Positions 33,953 to 44,177 of a stretch of DNA of 53,221 nucleotides are shown one piece after another. The stretch comes from an uncultured Lachnospiraceae bacterium (GTDB taxonomy: Bacteria > Bacillota > Clostridia > Lachnospirales > Lachnospiraceae). The DNA lies in the NCBI GenBank assembly GCA_946414825.1, contig CAMKQB010000003.1:1-53221 (forward strand). Reading direction: 5' to 3'. The notes under the pieces were generated by a model. The model was not told the origin of the DNA, made no database searches, and saw only the letters and a list, made by a program, of their open reading frames with translations. Positions within the stretch are counted from its first letter, which is position 1; each line of letters begins with the position of its first letter. A program made the position numbers and the translations under genes.

Positions 33953-36364
33953 ATGCAATACGGGTTTTTTGATGAAACTAGGAAAGAATACGTTATAACA
34001 AAACCTGATACACCGGCTCCATGGGCCAATTATCTTGGCTCACCAGAGTATGGTGCTATCATTTCTAATAATGCTGGAGGTTACAGCTTTGAGAAGTCAG
34101 GAGCTAACGGCCGTATTCTTAGATATGTATTTAACAGTTTTGATCAGCCGGGTCGTTATATCTATCTTAGAGATAACGAGTCCGGTGAATACTGGTCAAA
34201 CTCATGGATGCCAGTCGGCAAATCACTTGATACATTTAAAAGTGAGGTAAGACATGGTACAGCATATACTGTTATCAAGGCTGACTATCAGGGAATCAAA
34301 TCAGAGGCTACATATTATGTACCACTTGATAAGACCTATGAAGTTTGGGCTGTAAAGGTAACAAATAATTCTGATAAGGAAAGAGATCTGACCATTACAG
34401 GTTATGCCGAGTTCACTAACGAGGGTAACTATGAGCAGGATCAGGTTAACCTTCAGTATACACTCTTTATTACTAGAACTTACTTTATGAATAATAGAGT
34501 AAAGCAGGTGATAAATGAGAATGTAAGTAAATCTTCAGTAAATGGAAGCACTGTTAAGCAGAGGTTCCTTGGTCTTGCTGGTTCTCCGGTTTCTTCCTAT
34601 TGTGGTGATAAGGAGGCATTCCTTGGAAATTACCACAATTATTCAAATCCTATCGGAGTAGAGACCGGTGATCTTGGTGGAGAAATGAATTATAACCTTA
34701 ACAGCTGTGGAGCTCTTTCTTCTAAGATTAGCCTGGCACCAGGTGAGTCAAAGAATCTGGTATTCATAGTTGGTATGAAGTCTGATGAAGAGGCTGAAGC
34801 CATAATAGCTAATTATGCTAATGCTGAGGCGGCTGTTGACGCAGACCTTAAAGAGCTTATTACTTACTGGCATGGTAAGCTTAATCATTTCCAGGTTAAG
34901 ACACCAAGTGAAGAGTTCAATACAATGATAAATACGTGGAATGCATTTAACTGCTTCATGACCTTTATCTGGTCCAGAGCTGCTTCATTTATCTATTGTG
35001 GTCTTAGAAATGGATATGGTTACAGAGATACTGTACAGGACATTCAGGGTATTATTCATCTGGATCCTGAAATGGCTGCTGATAAGATTAGATTCATGCT
35101 TTCAGCTCAGGTTGATAATGGCGGTGGACTTCCACTTGTTAAGTTCAACCACAATGCAGGTCATGAGACTTGTCCTGACGAAAATGATGAGAATTCAGTA
35201 TATGCTAAGGAAACAGGCCATCCATCATACAGAGCTGATGATGCACTGTGGCTATTCCCAACAGTATTTAAGTATATTTCAGAGTCAGGAAATCTTGACT
35301 TTATAGATGAAGTTATTACTTATGCTAATAAGGATGAGGGATCTGTTTATGATCATCTGAAGCGTGCAATCGATTTCTCACTTAACAGACTTGGAAATCA
35401 TGGTATGCCAGCGGGTCTTCATGCTGACTGGAATGACTGTCTGAGACTTGGAAAGAAAGGAGAATCAACCTTCGTTGCATTCCAGCTGTATTACGCATTT
35501 ACAGTAATCAAGAAGTTTGCTGAGCATAAGAATGATTCTGAATATATAGCTTATATCAATGAACAGCAGGAGAAGCTGGGTAAGATTCTCAGCGAGTGCT
35601 GGAACGAAGATAGATTCATTAGAGGCTATATGGAGTCAGGAGACGAAATTGGTAACAGAAATGATCCAGAGGCTAATATGTGGCTTAACCCACAGAGCTG
35701 GTCAGTTATCAGTGGATTTGCAAGTGAAGAACAGTCCGATCTTGCACTTGAAAGTGTACATAGAGAGCTTAACACTGATTACGGTGTTATGCTTATGGCG
35801 CCAGCTTATAAGGAACATGCATTTGACGGAGCACTGATGCTTCTGTTTAATGCTTCTACTAAAGAAAATGGTGGTATTTTCTCACAGCCGCAGGGTTGGA
35901 TAATTCTTGCTGAGGCTCTTAAGGGACACGGTAATAGAGCATTTGAATACTTTATGGAAAATGCTCCTGCAGCCCAGAATGACAAGGCTGAGATCAGAAA
36001 GCTTGAACCATATTGCTATGGTCAGTTTGTTGAGGGTAAGGATAGCCCTAAACATGGTAGAGCACATGTTCATTGGCTTACAGGAACAGCATCAACTGTT
36101 ATGGTTGGATGCGTTGAAGGGATCTTGGGTATGAGACCTGATTTCTACGGATTAAAGATTGCTCCATCTATTCCATCAGATTGGAAAGAATTCGAGATAT
36201 CTAAGGATTTCCGTGGGGCTCATTTAAATATCAAGGTTTACAATCCTAATGGTGCTGAAAGCGGCTTCAAGATTATGACCTTAAATGGGGAGAGTCTTGA
36301 TAGTCCATACTTGCCTGCGGACAAGTTAAAAGATGAGAATGAAGTAATTCTCTATATTTCATAA
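33953..36364 (+). CDS. GH94 glycoside phosphorylase (cellobiose/chitobiose/cellobionate phosphorylase family)
   Basis: An 803-residue cytoplasmic enzyme without a signal peptide. The N-terminal beta-sandwich starts MQYGFFDETRKEYVIT, includes APWANYLGSPEYGAIISNNAGGYSF (quoted in part: NYLGSPEYGAIISNNAGGYS) and leads to an (alpha/alpha)6 catalytic domain. The catalytic acid is the aspartate of HADWNDCLRLG; YGYRDTVQDIQG and HWLTGTAST are other family motifs. It phosphorolyses a beta-1,4 disaccharide, releasing a sugar 1-phosphate. The YLRDNESGEYWSNSW and SRAASFI segments recall the chitobiose or cellobionate branch more than classical cellobiose phosphorylase, so the substrate is open. It sits only 30 bases after pnp. 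Confidence 0.88.
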   Translation: MQYGFFDETRKEYVITKPDTPAPWANYLGSPEYGAIISNNAGGYSFEKSGANGRILRYVFNSFDQPGRYIYLRDNESGEYWSNSWMPVGKSLDTFKSEVRHGTAYTVIKADYQGIKSEATYYVPLDKTYEVWAVKVTNNSDKERDLTITGYAEFTNEGNYEQDQVNLQYTLFITRTYFMNNRVKQVINENVSKSSVNGSTVKQRFLGLAGSPVSSYCGDKEAFLGNYHNYSNPIGVETGDLGGEMNYNLNSCGALSSKISLAPGESKNLVFIVGMKSDEEAEAIIANYANAEAAVDADLKELITYWHGKLNHFQVKTPSEEFNTMINTWNAFNCFMTFIWSRAASFIYCGLRNGYGYRDTVQDIQGIIHLDPEMAADKIRFMLSAQVDNGGGLPLVKFNHNAGHETCPDENDENSVYAKETGHPSYRADDALWLFPTVFKYISESGNLDFIDEVITYANKDEGSVYDHLKRAIDFSLNRLGNHGMPAGLHADWNDCLRLGKKGESTFVAFQLYYAFTVIKKFAEHKNDSEYIAYINEQQEKLGKILSECWNEDRFIRGYMESGDEIGNRNDPEANMWLNPQSWSVISGFASEEQSDLALESVHRELNTDYGVMLMAPAYKEHAFDGALMLLFNASTKENGGIFSQPQGWIILAEALKGHGNRAFEYFMENAPAAQNDKAEIRKLEPYCYGQFVEGKDSPKHGRAHVHWLTGTASTVMVGCVEGILGMRPDFYGLKIAPSIPSDWKEFEISKDFRGAHLNIKVYNPNGAESGFKIMTLNGESLDSPYLPADKLKDENEVILYIS

Positions 36365-36371
36365 ATTATAT

Positions 36372-36400
36372 CCCCTCCATAGCTTCTATGGAGGGGTTTA
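36372..36400 (+). terminator. Hairpin after the GH94 gene
   Basis: CCCCTCCATAG pairs with CTATGGAGGGG (36372-36396) with a short loop, but the T-tract is only TTT, so termination may be partial before ftsK. Confidence 0.65.
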
Positions 36401-36414
36401 CAAGGTGGAAATAA

Positions 36415-39084
36415 ATGGCGAGTTCAAAGTCTGGTTCCAGAAAAACTACAAAAAGAACAACAAGAACAACTAGTAGAACACCTAACCGTAATACAAAGGC
36501 TTACATGAAGCAAAGGGCAGCCGAAAGAGAAGAGGCTAAGACGCCTCCAGAAAATCTACGTGATATCTATACCATTGTATTCTTCGCTATAAATCTGATA
36601 CTTGTATTAGGTACTTATGGCGTATGTGGAAAAGTTGGTAAGATATTCAGTGGATTTTTCTTTGGACTCTTCGGAGCTGCTTTTTATGTATTGCCACTGT
36701 TTTTCTTTGTGGCATTTTGCTTCATTATGGCAAATGGACCTAAGCCTAAGCTTATCAAGAAACTTATATGGATAATGGTTCTATTCCTGGCATTTGGTTT
36801 TATATGTCAGCTGGTTGTTGGAACAAAAGGAGTTGGAATAAAAGAGCTTTATTTTGATGGATATTCTGATCATAGAGGTGGTGGTGTAATATTCGGTGGA
36901 ATAATAGTTCTTATCGCTAAGCTTCTTAGTAGAGTAGGCGCTGTTATCATAACTGTACTTCTTGCGCTTATTGCTATTATTGTGGTTACTAATGTTCGTC
37001 TAGCGGACATTGGTAGATTATTCATGTTCCTTAATCTTAGAGAAGCTGTTTATAATGATGATGACGATGAAGATTACGACGATGATGAAGAACGTGAAAT
37101 AGAAGAAATAATCAGAAAATCAGAAGAAGAAGCTAAGGCAAGAGCTGAGGCGAAAGCTAAGGAGAGAGCTCTTGCAAAGAGGCAAAAAGCCAGATCCAAG
37201 ATGGTTGATGTCAAGATTCCTGCCGCTCAGGAGCTGAAGGATGTTAAGTCTGACAGCGGAATACTTAGTGATATCAAGGTGCTTGAACCAACAGGTGATA
37301 CATTACAGGCGAAGCCAAAGGATTCACTCAAGGAAATAAAGGCGGTTACTGAGATAGCTCCTGAATATAAGCCTAAGGATTTCTTCGAGCTGGAGGTTGA
37401 TCCTTCTACATATAATGATCCTCTTGGTAGTGATACAAGGTATGAGGAGAGTAGTGGTTCGGTAACTGAAAGCTATAAGGGACCTAAGAAAAGAACAGTT
37501 CTGGAGGAGCCTGAAGAGGTTGAGAAGGTTACTGAGAAGGATAAGAATGAGGCGACTAAGGAAATATCCAATGAGATAAGCAAGCGTTCTGATTCCAAGA
37601 AAAAATACAAGTTCCCTCCAGTTAAGCTTCTTAGATCAGGTGGAAGATCTTCCTATGATAAAACTGGAGATGCAACTGTTAGAGAGACGGCTATTACTCT
37701 TAAGTCTACACTTGAAAGCTTCGGTGTAAATGTTACTATAACAAATTGTAGCGTTGGTCCTGCTATTACAAGATATGAGCTGCAGCCTGAGCAGGGGGTC
37801 AGAGTTAATAAGATACTTTCTCTTGAAAATGATATCAAGATGGCACTTGCTGCTGCAGATATCAGAATAGAAGCACCTATTCCCGGAAAAGCTGCTATTG
37901 GTATAGAGATACCTAACAAGACTAACCAGGTTGTATATTTTAGAGACCTTATAGATAATGATCTCTTCAGAAGATTTAAGTCTAATGTTGCATTTGCAGT
38001 TGGTAAGGACATCAGTGGTCAGCTCGTTATAAGCGATATCGCGAAGATGCCCCACTTACTTATTGCTGGTGCCACAGGTTCTGGTAAATCTGTTTGTATA
38101 AATACTCTTATAATGAGTATTCTCTATAAGTCCTCACCTGAGGATGTAAGACTTATAATGGTAGACCCTAAGATGGTCGAGCTGACATCTTATAATGGAA
38201 TACCTCATCTGCTTATTCCTGTTGTAACTGATCCTAAGAAGGCAGCAGGAGCTCTTAACTGGGCAGTTGATGAAATGACTAAGAGATATCAGTTGTTTGC
38301 AAATTATAATGTCAGAAATATCGAAGGTTTTAATAAGAAGGTTAATGAACAGGGGCCTAACGAGGATCCTATGTTTAAACATATGTATCAGCTGGTTGTT
38401 ATTGTAGATGAGCTGGCTGATCTGATGATGGTAGCTCATAAAGAGGTTGAGGACAGTATTGTTAGACTGTCACAGCTGGCAAGAGCAGCTGGTATTCACT
38501 TGGTTATTGCTACCCAGAGACCATCTGTTGACGTTATAACCGGACTTATTAAGGCAAATGTACCTTCCAGAATCGCATTTGCGGTTTCATCAGGAGTTGA
38601 TTCAAGAACTATTCTTGATATGGTTGGAGCAGAGAAGCTACTTGGTAAGGGTGATATGTTATTTTACCCAACAGGATATACTAAGCCTGTCCGAGTACAG
38701 GGTGCCTTCATCGATGATGATGAAGTTATGGCTGTTGTTAATTACATCAAGGATAATGCTGAGGCTTCCTATGATGAAGAAGTAACACAGAGTATAGATT
38801 CGTCTAATGTTGGAGGTGGTGGCGGTTCTTCCAGCGGTTCATCCTCTGATGATGGAGACAGATACGATGAATATTTCGAAGATGCTGCAAGATTCGTAAT
38901 AGAGAAGGATAAGGCATCTATAGGATATCTACAGAGAATGCTTCGAATCGGTTTTAACAGGGCTGCCCGCATTATGGATCAGCTTGAGGAGTTCGGAGTT
39001 GTAGGACCGGAAGAGGGAACAAAGCCTAGAAAGATTCTGATGAATATTTCTGAATTTGATGAGAGACTAGATAGCATGTCATAA
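36415..39084 (+). CDS. ftsK: DNA translocase FtsK/SpoIIIE
   Basis: An 889-residue protein. A basic N-terminus is followed by several membrane helices between about residues 50 and 200. The acidic and Lys/Glu-rich linker runs to about 400. The RecA-like motor has Walker A GATGSGKS (552-559) and Walker B VVIVDELADL, then IATQRPSVDVITGLIKANVP. A Gly/Ser linker precedes the C-terminal winged-helix gamma domain, which reads chromosome polarity signals. It pumps DNA through the closing septum or into spores. AGGTGG precedes the ATG. Confidence 0.96.
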   Translation: MASSKSGSRKTTKRTTRTTSRTPNRNTKAYMKQRAAEREEAKTPPENLRDIYTIVFFAINLILVLGTYGVCGKVGKIFSGFFFGLFGAAFYVLPLFFFVAFCFIMANGPKPKLIKKLIWIMVLFLAFGFICQLVVGTKGVGIKELYFDGYSDHRGGGVIFGGIIVLIAKLLSRVGAVIITVLLALIAIIVVTNVRLADIGRLFMFLNLREAVYNDDDDEDYDDDEEREIEEIIRKSEEEAKARAEAKAKERALAKRQKARSKMVDVKIPAAQELKDVKSDSGILSDIKVLEPTGDTLQAKPKDSLKEIKAVTEIAPEYKPKDFFELEVDPSTYNDPLGSDTRYEESSGSVTESYKGPKKRTVLEEPEEVEKVTEKDKNEATKEISNEISKRSDSKKKYKFPPVKLLRSGGRSSYDKTGDATVRETAITLKSTLESFGVNVTITNCSVGPAITRYELQPEQGVRVNKILSLENDIKMALAAADIRIEAPIPGKAAIGIEIPNKTNQVVYFRDLIDNDLFRRFKSNVAFAVGKDISGQLVISDIAKMPHLLIAGATGSGKSVCINTLIMSILYKSSPEDVRLIMVDPKMVELTSYNGIPHLLIPVVTDPKKAAGALNWAVDEMTKRYQLFANYNVRNIEGFNKKVNEQGPNEDPMFKHMYQLVVIVDELADLMMVAHKEVEDSIVRLSQLARAAGIHLVIATQRPSVDVITGLIKANVPSRIAFAVSSGVDSRTILDMVGAEKLLGKGDMLFYPTGYTKPVRVQGAFIDDDEVMAVVNYIKDNAEASYDEEVTQSIDSSNVGGGGGSSSGSSSDDGDRYDEYFEDAARFVIEKDKASIGYLQRMLRIGFNRAARIMDQLEEFGVVGPEEGTKPRKILMNISEFDERLDSMS

Positions 39085-39133
39085 AGAAACCATAAATATA
39101 ACAGTATAATAATCATATGTTAAGGAGATAATT

Positions 39134-40804
39134 ATGAAGACAGACATCCAAATCGCACAGGAAGCTAAGATGCTTGATATCAGACAGATAGCTGAAAAGA
39201 TTGGCGCTACTGAAGATGATATCGAAATGTATGGAAAGAGTATGGCTAAGCTCAGTGATGAGTTCATTGGTAAGCTGGCTGATAAGGATAATGGAAAGCT
39301 TGTTCTTGTTACAGCTATCAATCCAACACCTGCCGGTGAAGGAAAGACTACAGTAACACTCGGACTTGGCGATGCCATGAGAAAGCTGGATGTTAACTCA
39401 GTAGTAGCTATAAGAGAGCCATCCCTTGGACCTTGCTTTGGTATTAAGGGCGGTGCTGCCGGTGGTGGATATGCTCAGGCTGTTCCTATGGACAAGCTAA
39501 ATCTTCACTTTACAGGCGATTTCCATGCGATAACATCTGCAAATAACCTTCTATGTGCTATGCTGGATAATCACTTGCTTCAGGGAAATGAACTTAGAAT
39601 TGATCCTAAGAGAGTTGTTATTAAGAGATGTCTGGATATGAATGATAGAGCTCTTAGAAATATAACTGTTGGTCTTGGTAAGAGACTTGACGGTGTTGTT
39701 AGAGAGGATCATTTCTGTATAACAGTTGCAACAGAGGTTATGGCTATTCTCTGTCTGGCTGAGAATCTTGAGGATCTTAAGGCTAGACTTGGTAGAATAA
39801 TCGTAGCTTATAACTATGACAATGAGCCTGTTACAGCGGCTCAGCTTAAGGCTGTTGGTGCAATGACAGTTCTTCTTAAGGATGCTATCAGACCTAACCT
39901 GATTCAGTCACTTGAGAATAATCCTGTATTTGTACATGGTGGTCCATTTGCAAATATTGCTCATGGATGTAACTCAGTAAGAGCTACCAAGCTTGCTCTT
40001 AAGGCTGCAGACCTGGTTATTACAGAGGCAGGCTTCGGTGCAGACCTGGGTGCTGAGAAGTTCCTTGATATCAAGTGCCGTATGGCTGGAATTAAGCCAG
40101 ATGCAGTTGTACTTGTGGCTACAGCCAGAGCGCTTAAGTATAATGGTGGTATCCCTAAGGATGAACTTAATATTGAGAATGTTGAGGCTCTTAAGAAGGG
40201 TATCGTAAATCTTGGTAAGCATATAGAGAATCTCAAGAAATACAATGTACCTGTTGTTGTTACAATAAACAAGTTCGTTGCTGATACAGATGCAGAGGTT
40301 GCTGCAATCAAAGAGTTCGTAGAGGAGAGAGGATGTCGCTTCGCTATCTCAGAAGTATGGGAGAAGGGCGGAGACGGTGGTATCGACCTTGCTAAGCAGG
40401 TTCTTGATGCTATCGAAGAAGGAAGTCCTGACTTCAAGTTCCTTTATGAGGATGATCTTAGTCTTAAGGAGAAGATTGAGACAATCTCTAAGGAAATCTA
40501 TGGTGCAGATGGTGTTGAATATAGTCCGGAGGCTAACAATGCTCTTAAGAAGCTGGAGGCTCTTGGATTCGGAAATGTACCGGTATGTATGGCTAAGACA
40601 CAGTATTCACTTTCAGATGATCAGAAGCTCCTTGGCAGGCCTACAGGCTTCAAGGTTAATATAAGAGAAGTTTATGTGTCTGCAGGTGCTGGATTCGTAG
40701 TTGCTATAGCAGGTCAGATAATGACTATGCCTGGACTTCCAAAGAGTCCTGCAGCAGAGCGTATCGATGTGCTGGAATCCGGTGAGATTGTAGGTTTATT
40801 CTAG
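39134..40804 (+). CDS. fhs: Formate-tetrahydrofolate ligase
   Basis: A 556-residue enzyme that makes 10-formyltetrahydrofolate from formate, THF and ATP. The nucleotide-binding loop is TPAGEGKTT (65-73). Other signatures are [21 protein letters not shown] (quoted in part: [17 protein letters not shown]) and [13 protein letters not shown]. folD follows after a palindromic gap, completing the formyl-to-methylene THF steps of one-carbon metabolism or the methyl branch of a Wood-Ljungdahl-type pathway. AAGGAG precedes the ATG. Confidence 0.98.
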   Translation: MKTDIQIAQEAKMLDIRQIAEKIGATEDDIEMYGKSMAKLSDEFIGKLADKDNGKLVLVTAINPTPAGEGKTTVTLGLGDAMRKLDVNSVVAIREPSLGPCFGIKGGAAGGGYAQAVPMDKLNLHFTGDFHAITSANNLLCAMLDNHLLQGNELRIDPKRVVIKRCLDMNDRALRNITVGLGKRLDGVVREDHFCITVATEVMAILCLAENLEDLKARLGRIIVAYNYDNEPVTAAQLKAVGAMTVLLKDAIRPNLIQSLENNPVFVHGGPFANIAHGCNSVRATKLALKAADLVITEAGFGADLGAEKFLDIKCRMAGIKPDAVVLVATARALKYNGGIPKDELNIENVEALKKGIVNLGKHIENLKKYNVPVVVTINKFVADTDAEVAAIKEFVEERGCRFAISEVWEKGGDGGIDLAKQVLDAIEEGSPDFKFLYEDDLSLKEKIETISKEIYGADGVEYSPEANNALKKLEALGFGNVPVCMAKTQYSLSDDQKLLGRPTGFKVNIREVYVSAGAGFVVAIAGQIMTMPGLPKSPAAERIDVLESGEIVGLF

Positions 40805-40828
40805 TAATCTTATTGAATATTTTGATTT

Positions 40829-41037
40829 GCTTCTAGTCTGATAATACACCTGCCAAACACGCTGCGCTCACTAAGTTCGACCGTCGCTCTCTTTGGGACT
40901 CCTCTTTGCACTATCGACCGGTCATTTATTTAAGATGAATAGTTGTTAGGTCGAAGCGCAAACCCGTCGTCCACGAGCTCGGTCTCACTAAGTGGACTCC
41001 GCTATCGTTTGTCAGGCATATTTCAGATGTCGAAGCA
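40829..41037. repeat. Long imperfect palindrome C, 209 bases, between fhs and folD
   Basis: The arms of about 95-100 bases match in inverted orientation. TTGCTTC..., then TCTGA, ATA, CCTG and CAAAC, occur in the same order from both ends, as do CACTAAG/CTTAGTG blocks and TTTGC(A/G)CT-TCGACC nearer the centre. The central loop is AT-rich around ATTTATTTAAGATGAAT. No open reading frame is supported. Confidence 0.8.
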
Positions 41038-41068
41038 ATATAAATAAATAGGAGAAAAATTATATAAA

Positions 41069-41917
41069 ATGGCTGAATTAATTGATGGTAAGAAAATATC
41101 ACAGGATTTAAAGGATGAGGTAAAGGAGAAGGTAGCTGAGCTTAAGGCTAAGGGTGTTGAGGTTACATTAGCAGTTATCTTAGTAGGAAATGACCCTGCA
41201 TCTACTGTATATGTTGGTAATAAGAAGAAGGCGTGTGAATATACAGGTATTAACTCCAAATCATTTGAGCTTCCGGAGGAGACAACTCAGGAAGAGCTTA
41301 TGAAACTTATTGATGATTTGAATAAGGATGATTCTGTAAATGGTATACTTGTACAGCTTCCTCTTCCAAAGCATTTAGATGAGGATAAGGTTATAAGGGC
41401 TATTAGTCCTGATAAGGATGTTGATGGATTCCATCCTGAAAGCGTGGGAAGACTTAGTATAGGTGTTCCGGGTTTTGTATCATGTACACCTGCCGGAGTT
41501 ATAGAGCTTCTGAAGAGAAGTGGTACAGTGCTTGACGGGGCAAATGCTGTAGTAGTTGGAAGAAGCAATATAGTTGGTAAGCCAATGAGTGTACTTCTTC
41601 TGAGAGAGAATGCAACAGTTACTATCTGTCATTCTCATACTAAGAATCTTAAAGAAATATGTAAGGCTGCAGATGTGCTGGTTGTTGCTATCGGTCAGCC
41701 TAAGTTTATAGATGGTTCATATATCAAAGAGGGTGCTACAGTTATCGATGTAGGAATCCACAGAATTAATGGAACTAAGAAGCTTTGTGGAGATGTTGAT
41801 TTTGATAGTGCCGCTGAGGTTGCTGGAAAGATTACTCCAGTTCCAGGTGGTGTAGGACCTATGACTATCGCAGAACTTATGAACAACTGCCTCCAGTCAG
41901 CCCTAATGAACAACTAA
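41069..41917 (+). CDS. folD: Bifunctional methylenetetrahydrofolate dehydrogenase / methenyl-THF cyclohydrolase
   Basis: A 282-residue FolD. The catalytic lysine motif is [14 protein letters not shown], followed by [11 protein letters not shown] and [13 protein letters not shown], then the NADP-binding [22 protein letters not shown] (quoted in part: [15 protein letters not shown]) and [13 protein letters not shown]. It interconverts methylene- and 10-formyl-THF. TAGGAG precedes the ATG by 13 bases or so. Downstream GTGAGTA / TACTCAC repeats form a hairpin. Confidence 0.98.
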   Translation: MAELIDGKKISQDLKDEVKEKVAELKAKGVEVTLAVILVGNDPASTVYVGNKKKACEYTGINSKSFELPEETTQEELMKLIDDLNKDDSVNGILVQLPLPKHLDEDKVIRAISPDKDVDGFHPESVGRLSIGVPGFVSCTPAGVIELLKRSGTVLDGANAVVVGRSNIVGKPMSVLLLRENATVTICHSHTKNLKEICKAADVLVVAIGQPKFIDGSYIKEGATVIDVGIHRINGTKKLCGDVDFDSAAEVAGKITPVPGGVGPMTIAELMNNCLQSALMNN

Positions 41918-41918
41918 C

Positions 41919-41959
41919 AAGTGAGTAAATAAGAAACGTCCCTATATACTCACTCACTT
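41919..41959 (+). other. Inverted repeat between folD and rimO
   Basis: AAGTGAGT(A) at 41919-41927 can pair with either of two overlapping TACTCACT / ACTCACTT copies at 41947-41959. There is no T-tract, so its role is unclear. Confidence 0.5.
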
Positions 41960-41976
41960 AAATAATAGGAAATAGT

Positions 41977-43341
41977 ATGTACAATGTAGTTTTAGTTACA
42001 CTAGGCTGTGATAAGAATACAGCTGATAGTGAAAGAATGCTGGGACTTATTGATTCCAGCGATTACAACTTAACTTCTGATCCGGAAGAGGCTGATGTTG
42101 CAGTGGTTAACACCTGCTGTTTCATTGAGTCTGCAACTCAGGAGAGTATAGATAAGCTTCTTGAATTAGCTGAACTTAAGAAGGGGCGTCTTAAATATCT
42201 TATTTGTACAGGATGCATGGCGCAGAGGTACAAGGATCAGATAGAGAATGAGATACCCGAGGTTGATGCATTTATAGGTACTATGAGTCTCGATTCTATA
42301 GTGGATGTTATTGATGAGCTTAAGTCAAAAGAGGCTTCAGATAAATCAAATAAAGTAGATGCCGATAATAAAGTTATGAGATTCGAGGAACTCGATGCTC
42401 CATATCCTGATAGAACTATTATTTCTCGTGTTGTTACTGAACGACCATACCTTGAGTATCTTAAGATAGCAGATGGATGCGATAAGCGTTGTACATATTG
42501 CGCTATACCTTATTTCAAGGGTAAATATAAGAGTATTCCTATGGAAGCTATTATCAGTGAGGCTAAGGTTCTTGCTGATTCAGGAGTTAAAGAGCTTATT
42601 CTTGTAGCTCAGGAAACTACTTATTATGGAGTCGACCTGTATGGGGAGAAAAGACTTCACATTTTACTTCGTGAGCTTAGTAAGATAGATGGAATAGAGT
42701 GGATAAGACTATTATATGCTTATCCAGAAGAAATATATGATGAGCTAATCGATGAGATGGCTCGAAATCCTAAGGTGCTTCATTACATAGATATGCCTAT
42801 TCAGCATACTGAAGATGATGTACTTAGGAGAATGGGACGTAGAATAGATAATGCAGGTATCAGAAATGTTGTTGAGAAGCTGAGAGCTAAGATTCCTGAT
42901 ATCATTATCAGAACCACAATAATTACAGGATTTCCAGGAGAAACACCTGATGAGCATGAACTTCTGTTAGATACACTTGCAGAGTTAAGGCTTGATCATG
43001 TTGGTGTATTTACTTATTCTCAGGAAGAAGGAACTCCTGCGGCAACATTTGATGATCAGATAGATGATGATACTAAAAATGAACGTCTTGAAGATATAAT
43101 GCTCCTGCAACAGGACATTTCAGCTGAAAAGCTTGAATCTTATATAGATAAAGAGTTTGATGTAATCGTTGACGGATATTTATCAGATGATGATGTATAT
43201 GTAGCTCGTTCTTATATGGACGCTCCAGATATAGATGGTATGATTTTTATCGATTCTGACAGAGAGCTTATCTCCGGCGAGATAGTGAGAGTAGTCATCA
43301 CTGATTCAGATGTATACGATCTTGAAGCGAGACTCTTGTAG
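41977..43341 (+). CDS. rimO: Ribosomal protein S12 methylthiotransferase RimO
   Basis: A 454-residue radical SAM enzyme. The N-terminal MTTase domain has cluster cysteines C11, C47 and C80. The radical SAM motif is DGCDKRCTYC (C168, C172, C175). A C-terminal TRAM domain follows. The VTLGCDKNTADSE start separates RimO from MiaB. It adds a methylthio group to an aspartate of S12. The next gene, pgsA, is 85 bases downstream. Confidence 0.95.
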   Translation: MYNVVLVTLGCDKNTADSERMLGLIDSSDYNLTSDPEEADVAVVNTCCFIESATQESIDKLLELAELKKGRLKYLICTGCMAQRYKDQIENEIPEVDAFIGTMSLDSIVDVIDELKSKEASDKSNKVDADNKVMRFEELDAPYPDRTIISRVVTERPYLEYLKIADGCDKRCTYCAIPYFKGKYKSIPMEAIISEAKVLADSGVKELILVAQETTYYGVDLYGEKRLHILLRELSKIDGIEWIRLLYAYPEEIYDELIDEMARNPKVLHYIDMPIQHTEDDVLRRMGRRIDNAGIRNVVEKLRAKIPDIIIRTTIITGFPGETPDEHELLLDTLAELRLDHVGVFTYSQEEGTPAATFDDQIDDDTKNERLEDIMLLQQDISAEKLESYIDKEFDVIVDGYLSDDDVYVARSYMDAPDIDGMIFIDSDRELISGEIVRVVITDSDVYDLEARLL

Positions 43342-43426
43342 CTAGACTTAAAAAAGGTTTTCTATTATAATTTACGTTGCTTTGTATTTCTATAATAAAC
43401 TCAAATAATGACGAGAGGAAATAATA

Positions 43427-43984
43427 ATGAATTTACCTAATAAAATAACTATATTCCGTGTAATACTTATTCCGGTATTCCTGGTTGTATTTTATATAAG
43501 TGCTATACCTGCTAATAAATGGATAGCCCTTGCAATATATATAATCGCATCTCTGTCTGATATGGTAGACGGAAAGATAGCTAGAAAATACAACCTGGTA
43601 ACAGACTTCGGAAAGTTTATGGATCCTCTAGCCGATAAGCTACTGGTATCTGCAGCGATGATAGCATTGATTGAATTCGGAAGAATCCCGGCATGGATAG
43701 TTATAGTTATTATTTCAAGAGAATTCATTATTAGCGGATTCAGACTTGTGGCTGCTGATAATGGAATAGTAATAGCAGCGGGATGGTGGGGCAAAGTCAA
43801 AACAGCAGTTACAATGGTTATGCTTTGTGTGATGATCCCGGATCTGGCGACTGTATTCCCAAATGCAGCTACACCAATACATATATTTGAGCAGATTCTT
43901 ATATATGCCTCACTTATTCTTACTGTTGTGTCACTTATTGATTATCTGGTTAAAAATAAGGGCGTAATCAAGTCTTATAAGTAA
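43427..43984 (+). CDS. pgsA: CDP-diacylglycerol-glycerol-3-phosphate 3-phosphatidyltransferase
   Basis: A 185-residue multi-pass membrane enzyme. The CDP-alcohol phosphotransferase motif is complete: D45, D48, G49, A52-R53, G62, D66, D70 in SDMVDGKIARKYNLVTDFGK. It makes phosphatidylglycerol phosphate, the first committed step to phosphatidylglycerol. NLPNKITIFRVILIP at the start is typical. GAGAGG precedes the ATG. Confidence 0.96.
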   Translation: MNLPNKITIFRVILIPVFLVVFYISAIPANKWIALAIYIIASLSDMVDGKIARKYNLVTDFGKFMDPLADKLLVSAAMIALIEFGRIPAWIVIVIISREFIISGFRLVAADNGIVIAAGWWGKVKTAVTMVMLCVMIPDLATVFPNAATPIHIFEQILIYASLILTVVSLIDYLVKNKGVIKSYK

Positions 43985-44011
43985 TAAATAAGTATATATT
44001 TAACATATAAG

Positions 44012-44059
44012 CCAATAAGACAGTTTTTATATTAATAAGCTGTTTTATTGGTTTTTTTA
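44012..44059 (+). terminator. Terminator after pgsA
   Basis: CCAATAAGACAG (44012-44023) pairs with CTGTTTTATTGG (44040-44051) and is followed by TTTTTTT. Confidence 0.88.
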
Positions 44060-44083
44060 TGCCAAAATTATTATTATTTCCGC

Positions 44084-44112
44084 TTGAAATATAAAGGTCA
44101 AATGCATATAAT
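44084..44112 (+). promoter_or_regulatory. Promoter of the decarboxylase operon
   Basis: TTGAAA (44084-44089), 17 bases, TATAAT (44107-44112). Confidence 0.8.
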
Positions 44113-44177
44113 ATAAAAGGCGAAAATTGGTCCATTTAATGGATTTTCACAAAAAAATATATATGGAGGAAAGTTAA

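Noticed and set aside
40829..41037. THF riboswitch before folD
   Set aside because: The gap is a symmetrical palindrome and I could not see the conserved THF riboswitch core.
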